DNA from: Mucor racemosus | Taxonomy: Eukaryota > Mucoromycota > Mucoromycetes > Mucorales > Mucoraceae | DNA length: 64,000 nt | Reading direction: 5' to 3' | Assembly: GCA_027405735.1 (NCBI GenBank) | Contig: JAPEHQ010000004.1 | Span: 1,178,001-1,242,000 of the forward strand | Shown here: piece after piece, positions 47,375 to 58,438 of the stretch | Position numbering within the stretch: the first letter of the stretch is position 1 | Layout: every line of letters starts with the position of its first letter | The notes under the pieces: model-generated | What the model was told of the DNA's origin: nothing | What the model saw: only the letters and a program-made list of their open reading frames with translations | The model's database searches: none | Program-made: the position numbers and the translations under genes

Positions 47375-47573
47375 TGTTGTATGCCACCAAGTGCCATATG
47401 CTATCACCTTCTAAAGTATCAATAATACACCTTACAATCTATTGACTATGACATGTATTGAAGTGCAAAGTTTCGATATCCGATATAAGAAACTCCTAGC
47501 GTACCAAGTTTAATCCAGTAATTAGCAAGAACGCTTGGACCTCAATTATGACACCATGTTATTTCATCCCAGC

Positions 47574-47818
47574 TGTTATGTCAATATCATATCCTAGGTC
47601 GCACATTCAAGGTCGCAGTCAATATTCGGTATTATAGTAAATCAACAGGTGTACACGTTGATTCACATGCGTCTTAGTAAATTGGTGTAATGTTCTTAGA
47701 TAGTAATTCTGTGTAATAGTTATAATGAAAAGTATATAAATACATCCTCTGGATGTATTGTTAATAAAAAGTGTAATATTTTGGCAAGATTATTTCTTAA
47801 GACCGTTTTGACATTTCA
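47574..47818 (+). repeat. 5' LTR of element 2
   Basis: TGTTATGTC ... ACATTTCA, a short LTR. TATA box 'gtatataaatac' at about 47732-47743 and 'taataaaaag' about 25 bp further on. Confidence 0.97.
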
Positions 47819-47883
47819 TTTTTTTAATCTACCTAAAAACTTCTATTATACTCTAAACAACTCATACTATTTTACTTTTTAAA

Positions 47884-50800
47884 ATGAGCAACAACACTAC
47901 TATTAAACAAGCTACTGGTACCTCTGCTACCAAGGCTCGTCAGCCTGCTACTGGTACTACTTCTCAATCTGTATCTTTGGATATGGATTTTGATCTTGGT
48001 TCATCTTTGTCTTCGGGACAAGATGTAAATGATGCATTGAGCAATGATGCTCTGCATGATAACTATAATACTTGTAGCGAAGACGCTCGTATTACCAAGG
48101 AATTGAGCGATGACGCTCTTTCTATGGATGATGATACTATCATGAGTGATAGTGAACTTGATCTTGACCATGGTGTTCAAGAAGTTACTTTCCTAGGAAA
48201 GGAACATCAAGTGAAGTTGTTGAATGAAATCAAACAACTGCGAGTTCAGTTGTATAATGCAACTGCATTATCAATTAAGCATATTGATAATGGTACTCTA
48301 GCCTCAAAGGCAAGTGCCTTGAAACGTCAGTTAAAACTGGTAAAAGAGAATTATGATCTTTTATTTGATGAAAGTACCATGATGGGTACTGCCACGGGTG
48401 AATCATCGTTAGTTCCTTCTGACACTCCATTTTTACAATGGAAAGGACATAAGTTTAATACCAAGAAATTCATTTTTCAAAGTATGGACGCATGTTTGAC
48501 TCAGTTCGAAGATGTATTGGAATCTCGTTCAATTTCAGTTGAAGCAAACTGGAAAAGAATCATAAAGCCCAAAATGTCGACTGGGATGGCTTCTTGGACT
48601 CGTGAAGTAATCGAGAGATACCCTAGTATTTCTTGGGGTCAATTTAAGTCCAAGTTGAAGGCTAAGTATAGTCCTTCTGAGGCTGAGGAAAAGAAAGCTG
48701 CTCTCAACAAATTGAAAAATTTGAAATTGGAGAAATGTGAAAGCTTAGAAGTCTATATCGACAAGTTTACAACGTTGAAAGACTTGGCTGGTGTTACTGA
48801 GAACACTAGTTTGACTGATTATTTGTTGAAGGGTCTTGATGTGGATTTGTATAGTCCTGTATCATTGAATATTTCTCAATCGAGAGATAAAGAGAAGGAT
48901 ACTTTGGATTATGCAATCTCTCAGCTTCGAAGTGTTTACGATTTGTTGCGTCGTGATAGTTATTACCGAGAGGAAAAGCACAGAAAAGAAGAAGAACTGA
49001 CCCAGAGAATAATTAGGCAGTTGAAGCAACAAGGTGGCCATTATGGTTCATCTTCTCGTGGTGGTTACAATGGTAATCATAATGCTGGTAATCGTATTGG
49101 TAAACAATACAATGGTTTTGCAAAAAAGCCAGTAAGAAGAGCTGGTAAATTCCATACCAAACAAAAAGCAAATAATGGTGGTGATACACCAAAATGCTTT
49201 GATTGTGGATTTACTCCCTTCACGTATGCGCACAAAGCAGTGTGCAAGAAGAATACCAAGAACACTGTTCATGGGAAAAAGAAGAAGTCTATCGTGCCTA
49301 CTCCTTCTCGTGTTACTGAAGACACTGATGATTCATCTGATGATGAAAGTGACCAACATTTTGCTGTGGCCACTATTGCTGCCCCAAAGAAAAAGGGAAA
49401 AGAAGTATCTCAAATGGATACCGATAGTGAATGTAAGCAATTTGATAGTGATTATTTTAGGAAGATGCCTAATAATAATATGAATACTAATGGTCTTCTT
49501 TATTTACCTGTTATTTTAGAAACAAGCGCTGGCATCAAGGTCAACACTTGGTTTTTGTTGGATACTGGTTGCACGTTTAGTGCAATTTCACCACAATTAG
49601 TTTCTTTTCTAAATTTAAATATTTGTAATAAAAATGGTATTATTAAATTGGCACAAAATAACAGTGTAGTAGATCGTAAGGGTCAAACTGAAGAAGAGCT
49701 TATAATTAATTATGGTTCTAAAATTGTTCATTCAAAATTTGAAGTTTTTGATTTATTTGACGATGTCCATTGTGTATTTGGAATGGATTTATTGTATAAA
49801 GTTGGTATTACGTTAGGTAATATTGCAGCAGATTGGTCAGATCGTGTTGGTTATGAAATACCAAAGATTGAACCCAATCCTTATAAACCAAATGAAGATC
49901 CTTATGGATCTGAAGAAGAACGTAAAATTATGATGAACGAATTACAACCATTTATTGATGCAAATACTAGTATTAGTCCTAAAGCATATTGTAATATTCC
50001 TGGTAGTGAAATTACATTGCCCATAAAGAAAGATACTCCACTTGCGAATACATGTCGTAGACAATTTCCAATTGCTGAAGCATTGCGACCTGTTATTCAA
50101 AAACAAGTTGAAAAATGGCGAGAAAATGGTGTGATTAAAAGAGCAAAACCTAATACACCTCATAATTCTCCAATTTTTACTGTACGAAAGAAAAATAGTG
50201 ATGGTGAATACACTGGAAAAGAGCACCGTGTGGTAATTGATTGTCGTTTGATAAATAATGCATTAGATCCTGAGAAACTTGAACGTTTCCCATTGCCCTT
50301 GATAAGTGATTTGCATCGTAAGATGTCGAAGCATTCGCTCTATACTGTCATTGACTTATCGCAATGTTTCCATGCATTTAAAATATCCAGATCGTCAAGA
50401 TCGTATTTGACGTTCACTGATATGGAGGGATTGACGTGGTCCTTCTCTCACTGCCCGTACGGATTGACTATGGTCTCATCGCACGCACAAAAAATACTTT
50501 CTAATTTGTTTGCTGATATCAGTGATACTACCACTCACTTTATAGATGATGTCACTATACATACTGAAAACGACCTGAAAAAGCATACAGAACTAGTTAA
50601 AATCGTTATCGATCGCTTGACTAAAGCAAACTTACGTATAAATACTGAAAAATTGCATATTGCGCAAAAGAGCATTTATATATTGGGTTTCTGCTTATCT
50701 AGTGAGGGTTTAGCATTAGATCCTCGAAAGGTTTCAAATGTTTTGGATTGGGAACCTACCGTTAAAAGTAGCCGTGAATTGAGTTCACGTTTAGGATTGA

Positions 50801-53094
50801 TTAACTTTTTTCGTTCTAATTTGCCACGCTTGTCGATGTTGACAGCACCACTAGATAAATTGAGAAATGCACCTGAGATTACTAAAGTATGGACACCAGA
50901 ACATACTAAATTAATGAAGCAATTGCAAGAATTATTAGTCAGCTCAGCAGTGTTGAGTGTGCCTAACTTACATTATCCAATCTGTGTTGTTACAGATAGT
51001 TCTGCCTATGCAATTGGCGCTGCAATGTATCAAGTTATTGGTAATAAAATAAAATATCTTGGTTTTATTGCACGCAGTTTGAGTCCATCAGAGCAAAGAT
51101 GGGGAAGTTCCAAACGAGAATTAGCTGCAGTTGTCTATGCATTTAAAAAGTTTCATCAATGGTTGTATGGAAGACGATTCCATCTCTTTGTGGATAATCG
51201 TGGTATTTTATTTCTACATTCGCAACCTAAATTGGATCGAATGGTTGAGAACTATTATGATACAATTTTTGAAATGGATTTTGATATTACCTTTTGTAGT
51301 GGTATTAACAATATCTTGGCTGATACCTTATCGCGTCTTTTCTGGCCATACAATACGCTGGTGGAGAGTGGTGATAAGCGTTTAATTAAAAATCATGTTA
51401 ATGAAAAGAATTTAGTTAAACAAGATATTGATACAAAGGTTAAAGGAAAGAGAAAACATGTAGTAGATAATGTAGTAGAAGAAAAGAAAAAGAGGAAATT
51501 ACATGTTGTGAATAAGGGGAAAGATAAACTTAAGGAAGCACATGATAACCTTATTGCATGCGATACTTCCGTTATCTCCGGATCACCAAAAGTAATCATT
51601 CCGAGGGAAACCTCTGATCTTTTTAACAACGCTAAATTGACAGCGTATGTAAACAAATTGAAGAATAAGAACGAAGAGTTATTATTCTGCGTTAGTCATT
51701 TAGATGTTTATGAAACGCCTGCAAGTGATGAAGAAAAACAAAATATATTAGAAAAAACACATTTACTTGGGCATTTCGGTATTCATGCAATGGAGCAAGT
51801 TATACACCAAGATTTGAATATGCATTGGAAAGGCTTAAGGGAAGATATTACGAAATATATATCAAATTGCCATAAATGCAGACAGTTCAATTTAGCTAAG
51901 CATGTCTACCATCCACCAAAGCAAGAAGCTCCTGAAGGGATAATGGATCATGTTGTATTTGATCTAGGTGGATTTGATTGCACTACACCAAGGGGAAATA
52001 ATTTTATATTAGTAGTGCTAGATCTATTCTCGAGATTTATTATCTTACGTGCAATTCCAGATAAATCAGCTACTACTGTTGCAAAGGAATTGGTATCTAT
52101 CTTTTCATTGTTCGGCTACCCACGTATCGTTGGTCATGATCGAGGTGCAGAATTCCATAATAAATTACTTGAAAAGATACTTAAACATGCTGAGGTTGAG
52201 AATAGAGCAAGTTTACCATTTACGCCCCAAGGTAATAGTTGCTGTGAAGCTGCAGTAAAGTCTGCAAAAACAATAATTATGAAGATGTTGGAAGGTCGTA
52301 GCAAAGATTGGGATTTGTACCTTAATGGAACAGCATTAAGTTTAAATGTACATAGATCTAGACTGCATGGGATGATGCCATTCATGGTAATGTTTCATAG
52401 AGCACCTAATGAATTTAAGGATTATCGAGGAGATAAACCTACACTTCATGAAAGAGAAATCGATGTGGAAGCATTTAAAAAGAAGCTCGATTTAATTGAT
52501 AGAATTATTGTTCCAGCAATTAGAGACCAAATACTAAAGACACAGGATAAGAATAGTAGTTACTTTAGAAAGAGACATAGAATCTTGGAGAAACCTTATC
52601 CAATTGGACCTACTGTAATGATCAAGAATATAGAAAATAAGAATAGGAAAACTGATCCTAACTATGAAGGCCCATTTTATATACATGGAATAACTAAAAA
52701 TGGAAGCTATATTCTTACTGATAAAACTGATACATTCTTAGCTAGAGATGTACCTACACAACAGATCAAGTTGATCAGCACGAATGATGCAAAGGAAGAT
52801 AACTCAGATGTGTATGAAGTACAAGCTATTATAAAGCATAGAGGTACTCCACCCAATTACGAATATTTAGTAAGATGGAAGAATTTCACAGAAGATCATG
52901 ATTCTTGGGAACCACCAGCATCATTTGATTCTCCTGATGTTATTAAACATTATTGGGCGAGAGTAGATGCTAATACGCAATCTAATGGTAAGGGAAAGCA
53001 AGCTCCTAAATCAATTAATACAAGAAAGATTGCTACACGCGAGGAGAAGTCCAAGAAGAAGCGTGAAAGATTATTAGCAGAAGATACGATTTAA
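47884..53094 (+). CDS. Gag-Pol polyprotein with chromodomain (element 2)
   Basis: One frame of 1,736 aa beginning MSNNTTIKQATG, 65 nt after the 5' LTR. A predicted coiled coil (about 100-160) precedes the Gag capsid region (about 190-350). The zinc finger is atypical: C438, C441, H450, C454, with long C-H spacing. Next come protease LDTGCT (D560), reverse transcriptase FIDD (D888, D889) and RNase H TDSSAYAIG (D1038). Integrase has D1360, D1419 and E1455 (35-residue D-E spacing). The C-terminal chromodomain starts near Y1644 (VRWKNFTEDHDSWEP). A Lys-rich insertion of about 60 residues lies between RNase H and integrase. No stop or frameshift is seen. Confidence 0.96.
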   Translation: MSNNTTIKQATGTSATKARQPATGTTSQSVSLDMDFDLGSSLSSGQDVNDALSNDALHDNYNTCSEDARITKELSDDALSMDDDTIMSDSELDLDHGVQEVTFLGKEHQVKLLNEIKQLRVQLYNATALSIKHIDNGTLASKASALKRQLKLVKENYDLLFDESTMMGTATGESSLVPSDTPFLQWKGHKFNTKKFIFQSMDACLTQFEDVLESRSISVEANWKRIIKPKMSTGMASWTREVIERYPSISWGQFKSKLKAKYSPSEAEEKKAALNKLKNLKLEKCESLEVYIDKFTTLKDLAGVTENTSLTDYLLKGLDVDLYSPVSLNISQSRDKEKDTLDYAISQLRSVYDLLRRDSYYREEKHRKEEELTQRIIRQLKQQGGHYGSSSRGGYNGNHNAGNRIGKQYNGFAKKPVRRAGKFHTKQKANNGGDTPKCFDCGFTPFTYAHKAVCKKNTKNTVHGKKKKSIVPTPSRVTEDTDDSSDDESDQHFAVATIAAPKKKGKEVSQMDTDSECKQFDSDYFRKMPNNNMNTNGLLYLPVILETSAGIKVNTWFLLDTGCTFSAISPQLVSFLNLNICNKNGIIKLAQNNSVVDRKGQTEEELIINYGSKIVHSKFEVFDLFDDVHCVFGMDLLYKVGITLGNIAADWSDRVGYEIPKIEPNPYKPNEDPYGSEEERKIMMNELQPFIDANTSISPKAYCNIPGSEITLPIKKDTPLANTCRRQFPIAEALRPVIQKQVEKWRENGVIKRAKPNTPHNSPIFTVRKKNSDGEYTGKEHRVVIDCRLINNALDPEKLERFPLPLISDLHRKMSKHSLYTVIDLSQCFHAFKISRSSRSYLTFTDMEGLTWSFSHCPYGLTMVSSHAQKILSNLFADISDTTTHFIDDVTIHTENDLKKHTELVKIVIDRLTKANLRINTEKLHIAQKSIYILGFCLSSEGLALDPRKVSNVLDWEPTVKSSRELSSRLGLINFFRSNLPRLSMLTAPLDKLRNAPEITKVWTPEHTKLMKQLQELLVSSAVLSVPNLHYPICVVTDSSAYAIGAAMYQVIGNKIKYLGFIARSLSPSEQRWGSSKRELAAVVYAFKKFHQWLYGRRFHLFVDNRGILFLHSQPKLDRMVENYYDTIFEMDFDITFCSGINNILADTLSRLFWPYNTLVESGDKRLIKNHVNEKNLVKQDIDTKVKGKRKHVVDNVVEEKKKRKLHVVNKGKDKLKEAHDNLIACDTSVISGSPKVIIPRETSDLFNNAKLTAYVNKLKNKNEELLFCVSHLDVYETPASDEEKQNILEKTHLLGHFGIHAMEQVIHQDLNMHWKGLREDITKYISNCHKCRQFNLAKHVYHPPKQEAPEGIMDHVVFDLGGFDCTTPRGNNFILVVLDLFSRFIILRAIPDKSATTVAKELVSIFSLFGYPRIVGHDRGAEFHNKLLEKILKHAEVENRASLPFTPQGNSCCEAAVKSAKTIIMKMLEGRSKDWDLYLNGTALSLNVHRSRLHGMMPFMVMFHRAPNEFKDYRGDKPTLHEREIDVEAFKKKLDLIDRIIVPAIRDQILKTQDKNSSYFRKRHRILEKPYPIGPTVMIKNIENKNRKTDPNYEGPFYIHGITKNGSYILTDKTDTFLARDVPTQQIKLISTNDAKEDNSDVYEVQAIIKHRGTPPNYEYLVRWKNFTEDHDSWEPPASFDSPDVIKHYWARVDANTQSNGKGKQAPKSINTRKIATREEKSKKKRERLLAEDTI

Positions 53095-53399
53095 ATGTTA
53101 GATGAAGGCTATACCTTTTCCTTTTAACATTTCCTTTTTGATCCCACTGGGTTTTTGGAATGTGAGGTTTTTAATGGTTGCCCCTGAATATCTAAATTTG
53201 AAGTTTATATTATTGTACAACGAAGATCAATCAACAAGAAGTACATTATCATATATCAACAATATTGCCGTTTTTATTTTTTTTATTTTTTCTTTTTTTC
53301 ACGTTATGTCAACCAACTTATACACAAATTACAATTACAACAAACTACAACAACTATCACTATCTTTTATCACATAATGCTTATGTTGGTGTGGGATGG
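53095..53399 (+). other. 3' non-coding part of element 2
   Basis: About 300 nt between the gag-pol stop and the 3' LTR. A 91-codon ORF (53102-53377) overlaps it but is hydrophobic, low-complexity and unlike an env protein; not called. It ends in the polypurine tract. Confidence 0.7.
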
Positions 53400-53644
53400 T
53401 GTTATGTCAATATCATATCCTAGGTCGCACATTCAAGGTCGCAGTCAATATTCGGTATTATAGTAAATCAACAGGTGTACACGTTGATTCACATGCGTCT
53501 TAGTAAATTGGTGTAATGTTCTTAGATAGTAATTCTGTGTAATAGTTATAATGAAAAGTATATAAATACATCCTCTGGATGTATTGTTAATAAAAAGTGT
53601 AATATTTTGGCAAGATTATTTCTTAAGACCGTTTTGACATTTCA
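53400..53644 (+). repeat. 3' LTR of element 2
   Basis: Same length as the 5' LTR and no difference seen by eye. The CCAGC duplication follows immediately. Confidence 0.97.
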
Positions 53645-53985
53645 CCAGCGGTTAATCAATCAAGTAGCTATCAAATCAACACCCAAGCACAACTAGGACA
53701 GCATTGAAACAAAGCAACTCACAAGCTCTGCAAGAACGGTTAAATTATGATTGATCCATTTCAATCCATAAATTACTATCAAACAGATCTGATGGTCCAA
53801 TAGTGCCTTAAATTACATCTCAGGATCTCAATGTCAAATCAATATAAAAGGTCATACTTTTATATCTAAATAAACGATATCTTGTTTTTATTATACAGTT
53901 AGTTGAAGAACTGATTTATTACTCCTTCTCTTTTAATTGTATTCTTTTTTAAGTTAAATTTTTTCAAACCTGAAAATATACGACA

Positions 53986-54171
53986 GGTTGTTTTTATTAT
54001 TTTCAAGCATTTTTAGTATGTAATTCCACTGCAGTGTCTAAAGTACTTCTTAAAAACGCTTTGTATAAGATTAGTTGTAGAAAAGAGAGCACGTTCCGGT
54101 TTTGAAGATTGAAAGCTGAAAATTCAATTTTTTTAAAAATCCAGATTTTGCTCGATCAGATACCTACCTAC

Positions 54172-54204
<33 letters not shown>

Positions 54205-56029
54205 ATCCATTCTAATATATGGCGTGTAACTTTTCCTGTATCAGACCGTTAATCAAGTTTGTCAGATACAGAATGTAACTTTAACCAAACTAGATAAAAT
54301 TTGTAAAGTGAATATATTATTTTTTATTGATAAATTAGAAAGAAAAGCAATTAATGGTTATGGAATGTAACTGTTTAGCTTTCACAATAAAAATATATAC
54401 AAAATATTATGTTTTGGTATTAGAACATGATCCACAAAGGAACAGATTTAATGACAAACTTAATTTCAGTACATCATAGTAACATAGGCTACTCTAGTAA
54501 TTATAATACCCTATCCATTTTATGCTATATTGCTCCCCAAAAAAAGTATTCAGACAACGTTTTTAGTTTTAGATACAGCACAGTTTGACCCATACTGCAG
54601 TTTATGAATAAATCATATTTCGATGTTGATGTGGTTGAAGGATTTATAAATATATCACAGTCTAGAACCGAGATCCTTGAGAAAAGATATGTTTAAATCA
54701 AATTGTATGAGAATTTATACTCATATTATCACACTCTAGAGTTGATGGTCATAAAAAAATTACGATTAAATCAGGTATTATACTCTGCGTCCATGAGAAA
54801 ACTGCAATAAAATTAGGTTAGATACAGAAGCAGTTTTTTGATAAGATTAGCAAGAGTATTTAGTATAAGTATATCCTCTTTGTTTTTTTTACTATAATCA
54901 CTTTTTTTCTCATCATCATTTCTCTTATATTTATTTATTATAAATCAATAACAATTTACTAACCTTTTCTTTGCTATATTTCTCTATATTCATCCTCTTT
55001 TGTTGTTAATTTCATTTATATCTTTTTTATATTTAATTTTTGAAAATTCGGATACTTTTACAAATAAAGTGTATTGCTATCTTCCCACCCATGATAGCCC
55101 TTAAAGCTTTTCTTTATATACAAACTTGCGTTATAATAATTTTTTAGGTTTTAACACTGTAAAGAAGTAGTATCTATTGATCCTTCACCTTCACCACCTT
55201 TATAATCTTTTTAGACATAAGGTTCATATTACTAAAAAAAGTAAATAAACAAAGTTATAATTTACTATTTCTTTTTCTGTAACGTTAATTATCAGTCGCA
55301 ATGCGTTAACAACTAAAGACGGCAATTAGATAATTAGAAATCTGCTAATAGGAAGATGAGTTGTTTTAAATAGATGAATTGAGCAATGCACTAAAATCGA
55401 TAAATTCGCCATTTTATTGCAAGACGGCGGAGGTCAATCATATAAACTACTAATTTCAGCAAGGTGGCCTTAATAAATGGTTCTTCTAAACGAATAAAAG
55501 CATGATTTAATGCAGAAAAAGGCACGGAAAAACTTTTACAGAGCCGAATCTAACTATAGAAACTTTTTGTTTAAATTTGTACAAGCAAAAGTACGGAGAA
55601 AAATTTGAGTAAACTAAAAGGTTTGCATGCTTAAATTAAGGCTCATAAAGTGAATAATGATGGTATATGATAGCATCTGCAATGATAATTTCTCAATTCC
55701 TATGAATAAATCTACATAGAAAATACTAGCAGAAAGATGGCAAAGCAATAAATATAAGAGAGGCAAAATTGTATTAGTTTGAATAGAAATTCTGCAAAAC
55801 TAATGGTGCTAGTGCCTCAAATTTTCTGTGAGAGTTTCAGATTGTGTAATGGTATCAAGATACTAAGCTTTTCATCATTGTTTAATAATTTGAGCATATA
55901 TCGATAAAAAAAAGAAATTGCAATTTTATACGTTGAATCCGTAATAATTCCCTATATAATGCATGTTTATATTTACAATAAATATAGCTTATATATACGT
56001 GCTCCATCTTCAGTAATCATCATAACGGG

Positions 56030-56062
<33 letters not shown>

Positions 56063-56800
56063 GATTTGTACAACATTAAAAATGAACAGCAGATGAATCA
56101 ATAAAATTTAAATTAAAGATATATTGCATTTGAAAAGGCTTGTTTTGTATAAATGACCTATGTATAAATTCTTGATTTTGACCCCCCCTCTCCCCCCATT
56201 TTTCTTTGTTTTTTACTTGTTTCACAAAATACAAATCAATTGATCAACTTTTTGTTATTATGTAGCATGTAGTGAAAAATGGAATCAAGAGAATTATCTA
56301 ATACTACTTTATATATAAAAAATCCACGACTCTGGATGATCTAACTTGTAAGCAATAAATTGTTTCAAATTGAAGTGATTACTGTTTTTAGTAATGAGAA
56401 TTACCTTTTTTCGCCTATTTTATCAGGGGCAGGGCTGAGAAGTATAGTAGTGATATCCTGGTAAAATAGCGGTGATACCCAAGTATTATACAGATCCGTC
56501 CCTGACAAACAATGAGGGAATATCTTGGCAAAAAAAGTAAATACCCAGGTAAGAAGAAAGGTAGCGTCTTATTGATCAAAGCGTAAATGTTTATATTTTC
56601 TGTAACATAAGTTTAGAGCGATATCGTGGTAAAACAACAATCAATGTAAATAAAATATATGCTATTTTTCTGTGTATGCAAATAAACTGATCCATGTATT
56701 TTGTGTTTACCTCGAGAAAAATAGCATCTAGAATGTTGTCAATAAAGTGATATAATATGTTATCACATCAATACCAATATTATACAGAAGACACGAGTTG

Positions 56801-56841
<41 letters not shown>

Positions 56842-57135
56842 AAGTAATTCTGCTTTTCAAACAAAAAAGAGGGAGGAATTTTAGTGCTAAACTGCAAGTA
56901 GTAAAGTGAAGAAGCACTCAAATTTAGAAAATATTTCTGTATTTCAAAGAGCACAGTTGCACAAAATAAAATAGATTTATATTGAACAATGGAAAATTGA
57001 GAAGAAAAAGACGAAACGCTCGATGTAAATTACTGAAAATGTAGATTTTATAATGTATATGTACCTCTTTTTTTTTTAATATAAAAAAAAGTGTGGAGAG
57101 AATTTATTACTGTAAATAGGAAAAAGTTATAAGAG
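53986..57135. other. Gene-poor repeat-derived stretch
   Basis: About 3.1 kb without a gene. It contains an R1-tail-like piece (54035-54120, compare 5160-5235), poly(A) runs at 54172-54198 and 56030-56059, and a C-rich patch near 56180-56200. It also contains a short inverted repeat (TCAGGGGCAGGG near 56426 versus TCCCTGA near 56502) and a (GT)n tract at 56799-56840. Confidence 0.5.
56799..56840. repeat. (GT)n microsatellite
   Basis: About 21 TG units with one interruption (gcg). Confidence 0.95.
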
Positions 57136-58438
57136 TTACATGTAGTTGAGAATCTTACAAGAACCACCTTGATAGATATCAACAGAGTTAACCTTGTGAG
57201 CCTTGTCCAATGTCTCGTAGTTATCCATGGAGTAAACATAGAAATCAATGTGCTTGCCATTGAAACTCCAAGATTGATCATCAACCAACAAACAACCATT
57301 GTGGGTCTTGCTGGAACCAGGAACCTTCCAACCAACGAGAGAAGGAACATAAATCTTGGTGTTCTTCTTAATATCATTAGAAGCAATGGTAACATAAGGA
57401 CGAAGAGGTGTACCGAAAGAAGTTAAACCATAAGGATCAGATTCCTTATCGACTAATTCGAAACACTTGTAACCAGAACAGCTACAACCACCGAGATTGA
57501 CAATCTTGGAACCAACGACACCGGTACCTTCCATGACGAGAGCATCGGCGTAGTTTTCACCAACAGAGCCAATAGTCTTACCACTGCAGGTCTTGACGCT
57601 AACGCTCTTACCACCAGAGTAATCGCTGGGTTGAGCAATCCAGTAGTAAGTGAAAGCAGACTTGCTTTGTAACTTCTTACGAGTCTCCTTCTTGGTAGAA
57701 GATACTTTCTTGGTAGTCTTCTTGGTAGTCTTCTTCTTGGTAGTAGTCTTCTTCTTGGCAGCCAAGTTAGAGATCTTGGTAGAAGTAGAGGATCCACCCT
57801 TGACACAGTAAGTTTTGCCGGTGTTGAGGTTATCACAGTTGGAGTGAACTTGAGAATTCAACTTGTAGAAAGTACTCAAACTGATACCATTGGACTTGGC
57901 CAACTTGGCACAGGTATCAGAATTGGTAGCTAATTTTGGAATGTTTCAGTTTATCGTTCTAAACTATTGTTAATTCAAAAGTATTATTACCTTTGTGGGT
58001 CTTGGAACATCCAGAAGTGCTGCTAGATGAAGATGAAGATGAAGAGCTAGACTTCTTGACACAGTACTTTTTGCCATTGTTGAGGTTAGGGCATCCACTC
58101 TTGATTTGAGGATTCCAATCATAAATGTTGGATAAAGTAACACCGTACTTTTTGGCAATCTTGACACAGCTATCACTACCAGAAACAGTGTGATACTTGG
58201 AACAGTCAGAAGCACGCTTTGTTAAAATATGAGATTCTTCATCGAATTCTTCAGATAACTCGAAATCGACATCTTCGGAATCATCAGAATCGAAAGCTGA
58301 AAGGTAGGAATCAGAGAGTTGAGTAGCGCCACCGTGAACGACAGCAATGTCATTAACTGTGTCTGCTGCTTGAACAAAACTTCCACTGCTAAGTAAAAGG
58401 AAACCGAGTGTGGCTAAAGAGAGAGATTTAAGATGCAT
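57136..58438 (-). CDS. Secreted two-LysM protein with barrel-like C-terminal domain
   Basis: Two exons: 58438..57991 and 57929..57136, giving about 413 aa. It has a signal peptide (1-24) and an acidic propeptide ending in a Kex2-type Lys-Arg (74-75). LysM 1 (about 79-125) is DCSKYHTVSGSDSCVKIAKK...., followed by a Ser run and LysM 2 (about 147-195), then a Lys/Thr-rich linker. The C-terminal domain (about 248-413) has GEN.ADALVM, GTPLRPYVTIAS, IYVPSLVGWKVPG and HNGCLLVDD...GKHIDFYV. The LysM repeats bind chitin or other GlcNAc polymers. The C-terminal pattern resembles 3D/double-psi beta-barrel domains of bacterial cell-wall proteins and fungal expansin-like proteins; that assignment is inference. 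A role in the cell wall is likely; enzymatic activity is unproven. Confidence 0.87.

Larger units (their letters stand above)
47574..53644 (+). mobile_element. Complete Ty3/Gypsy chromovirus, element 2
   Basis: 6.07 kb element with 245-bp LTRs (47574-47818, 53400-53644), identical by eye. It is flanked by the 5-bp duplication CCAGC (47569-47573, 53645-53649). One open gag-pol frame. A G-rich tract (ggtgtgggatgg) precedes the 3' LTR. As in element 1, the sequence right after the 5' LTR is a run of seven T then A (TTTTTTTAATC), not a tRNA-complementary TGG. It belongs to a different family from element 1: the LTRs and Gag are unrelated in sequence. It is inserted in an R2 solo LTR. Confidence 0.97.
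47375..53985 (+). repeat. R2 solo LTR, copy 3, split by element 2
   Basis: The left piece 47375-47573 starts TGTTGTATGCC. The right piece 53650-53985 ends ATACGACA. Together they make about 535 bp matching copies 1 and 2. Orientation is plus: 'caatataaaagg' TATA-like motif, then 'aaataaacgat'. Element 2 sits inside it with its own target duplication, so the LTR was there first. Confidence 0.75.

Noticed and set aside
53102..53377. Possible env-like ORF downstream of element 2 gag-pol
   Set aside because: Only 91 codons, low complexity, no envelope features; part of the 3' non-coding region.
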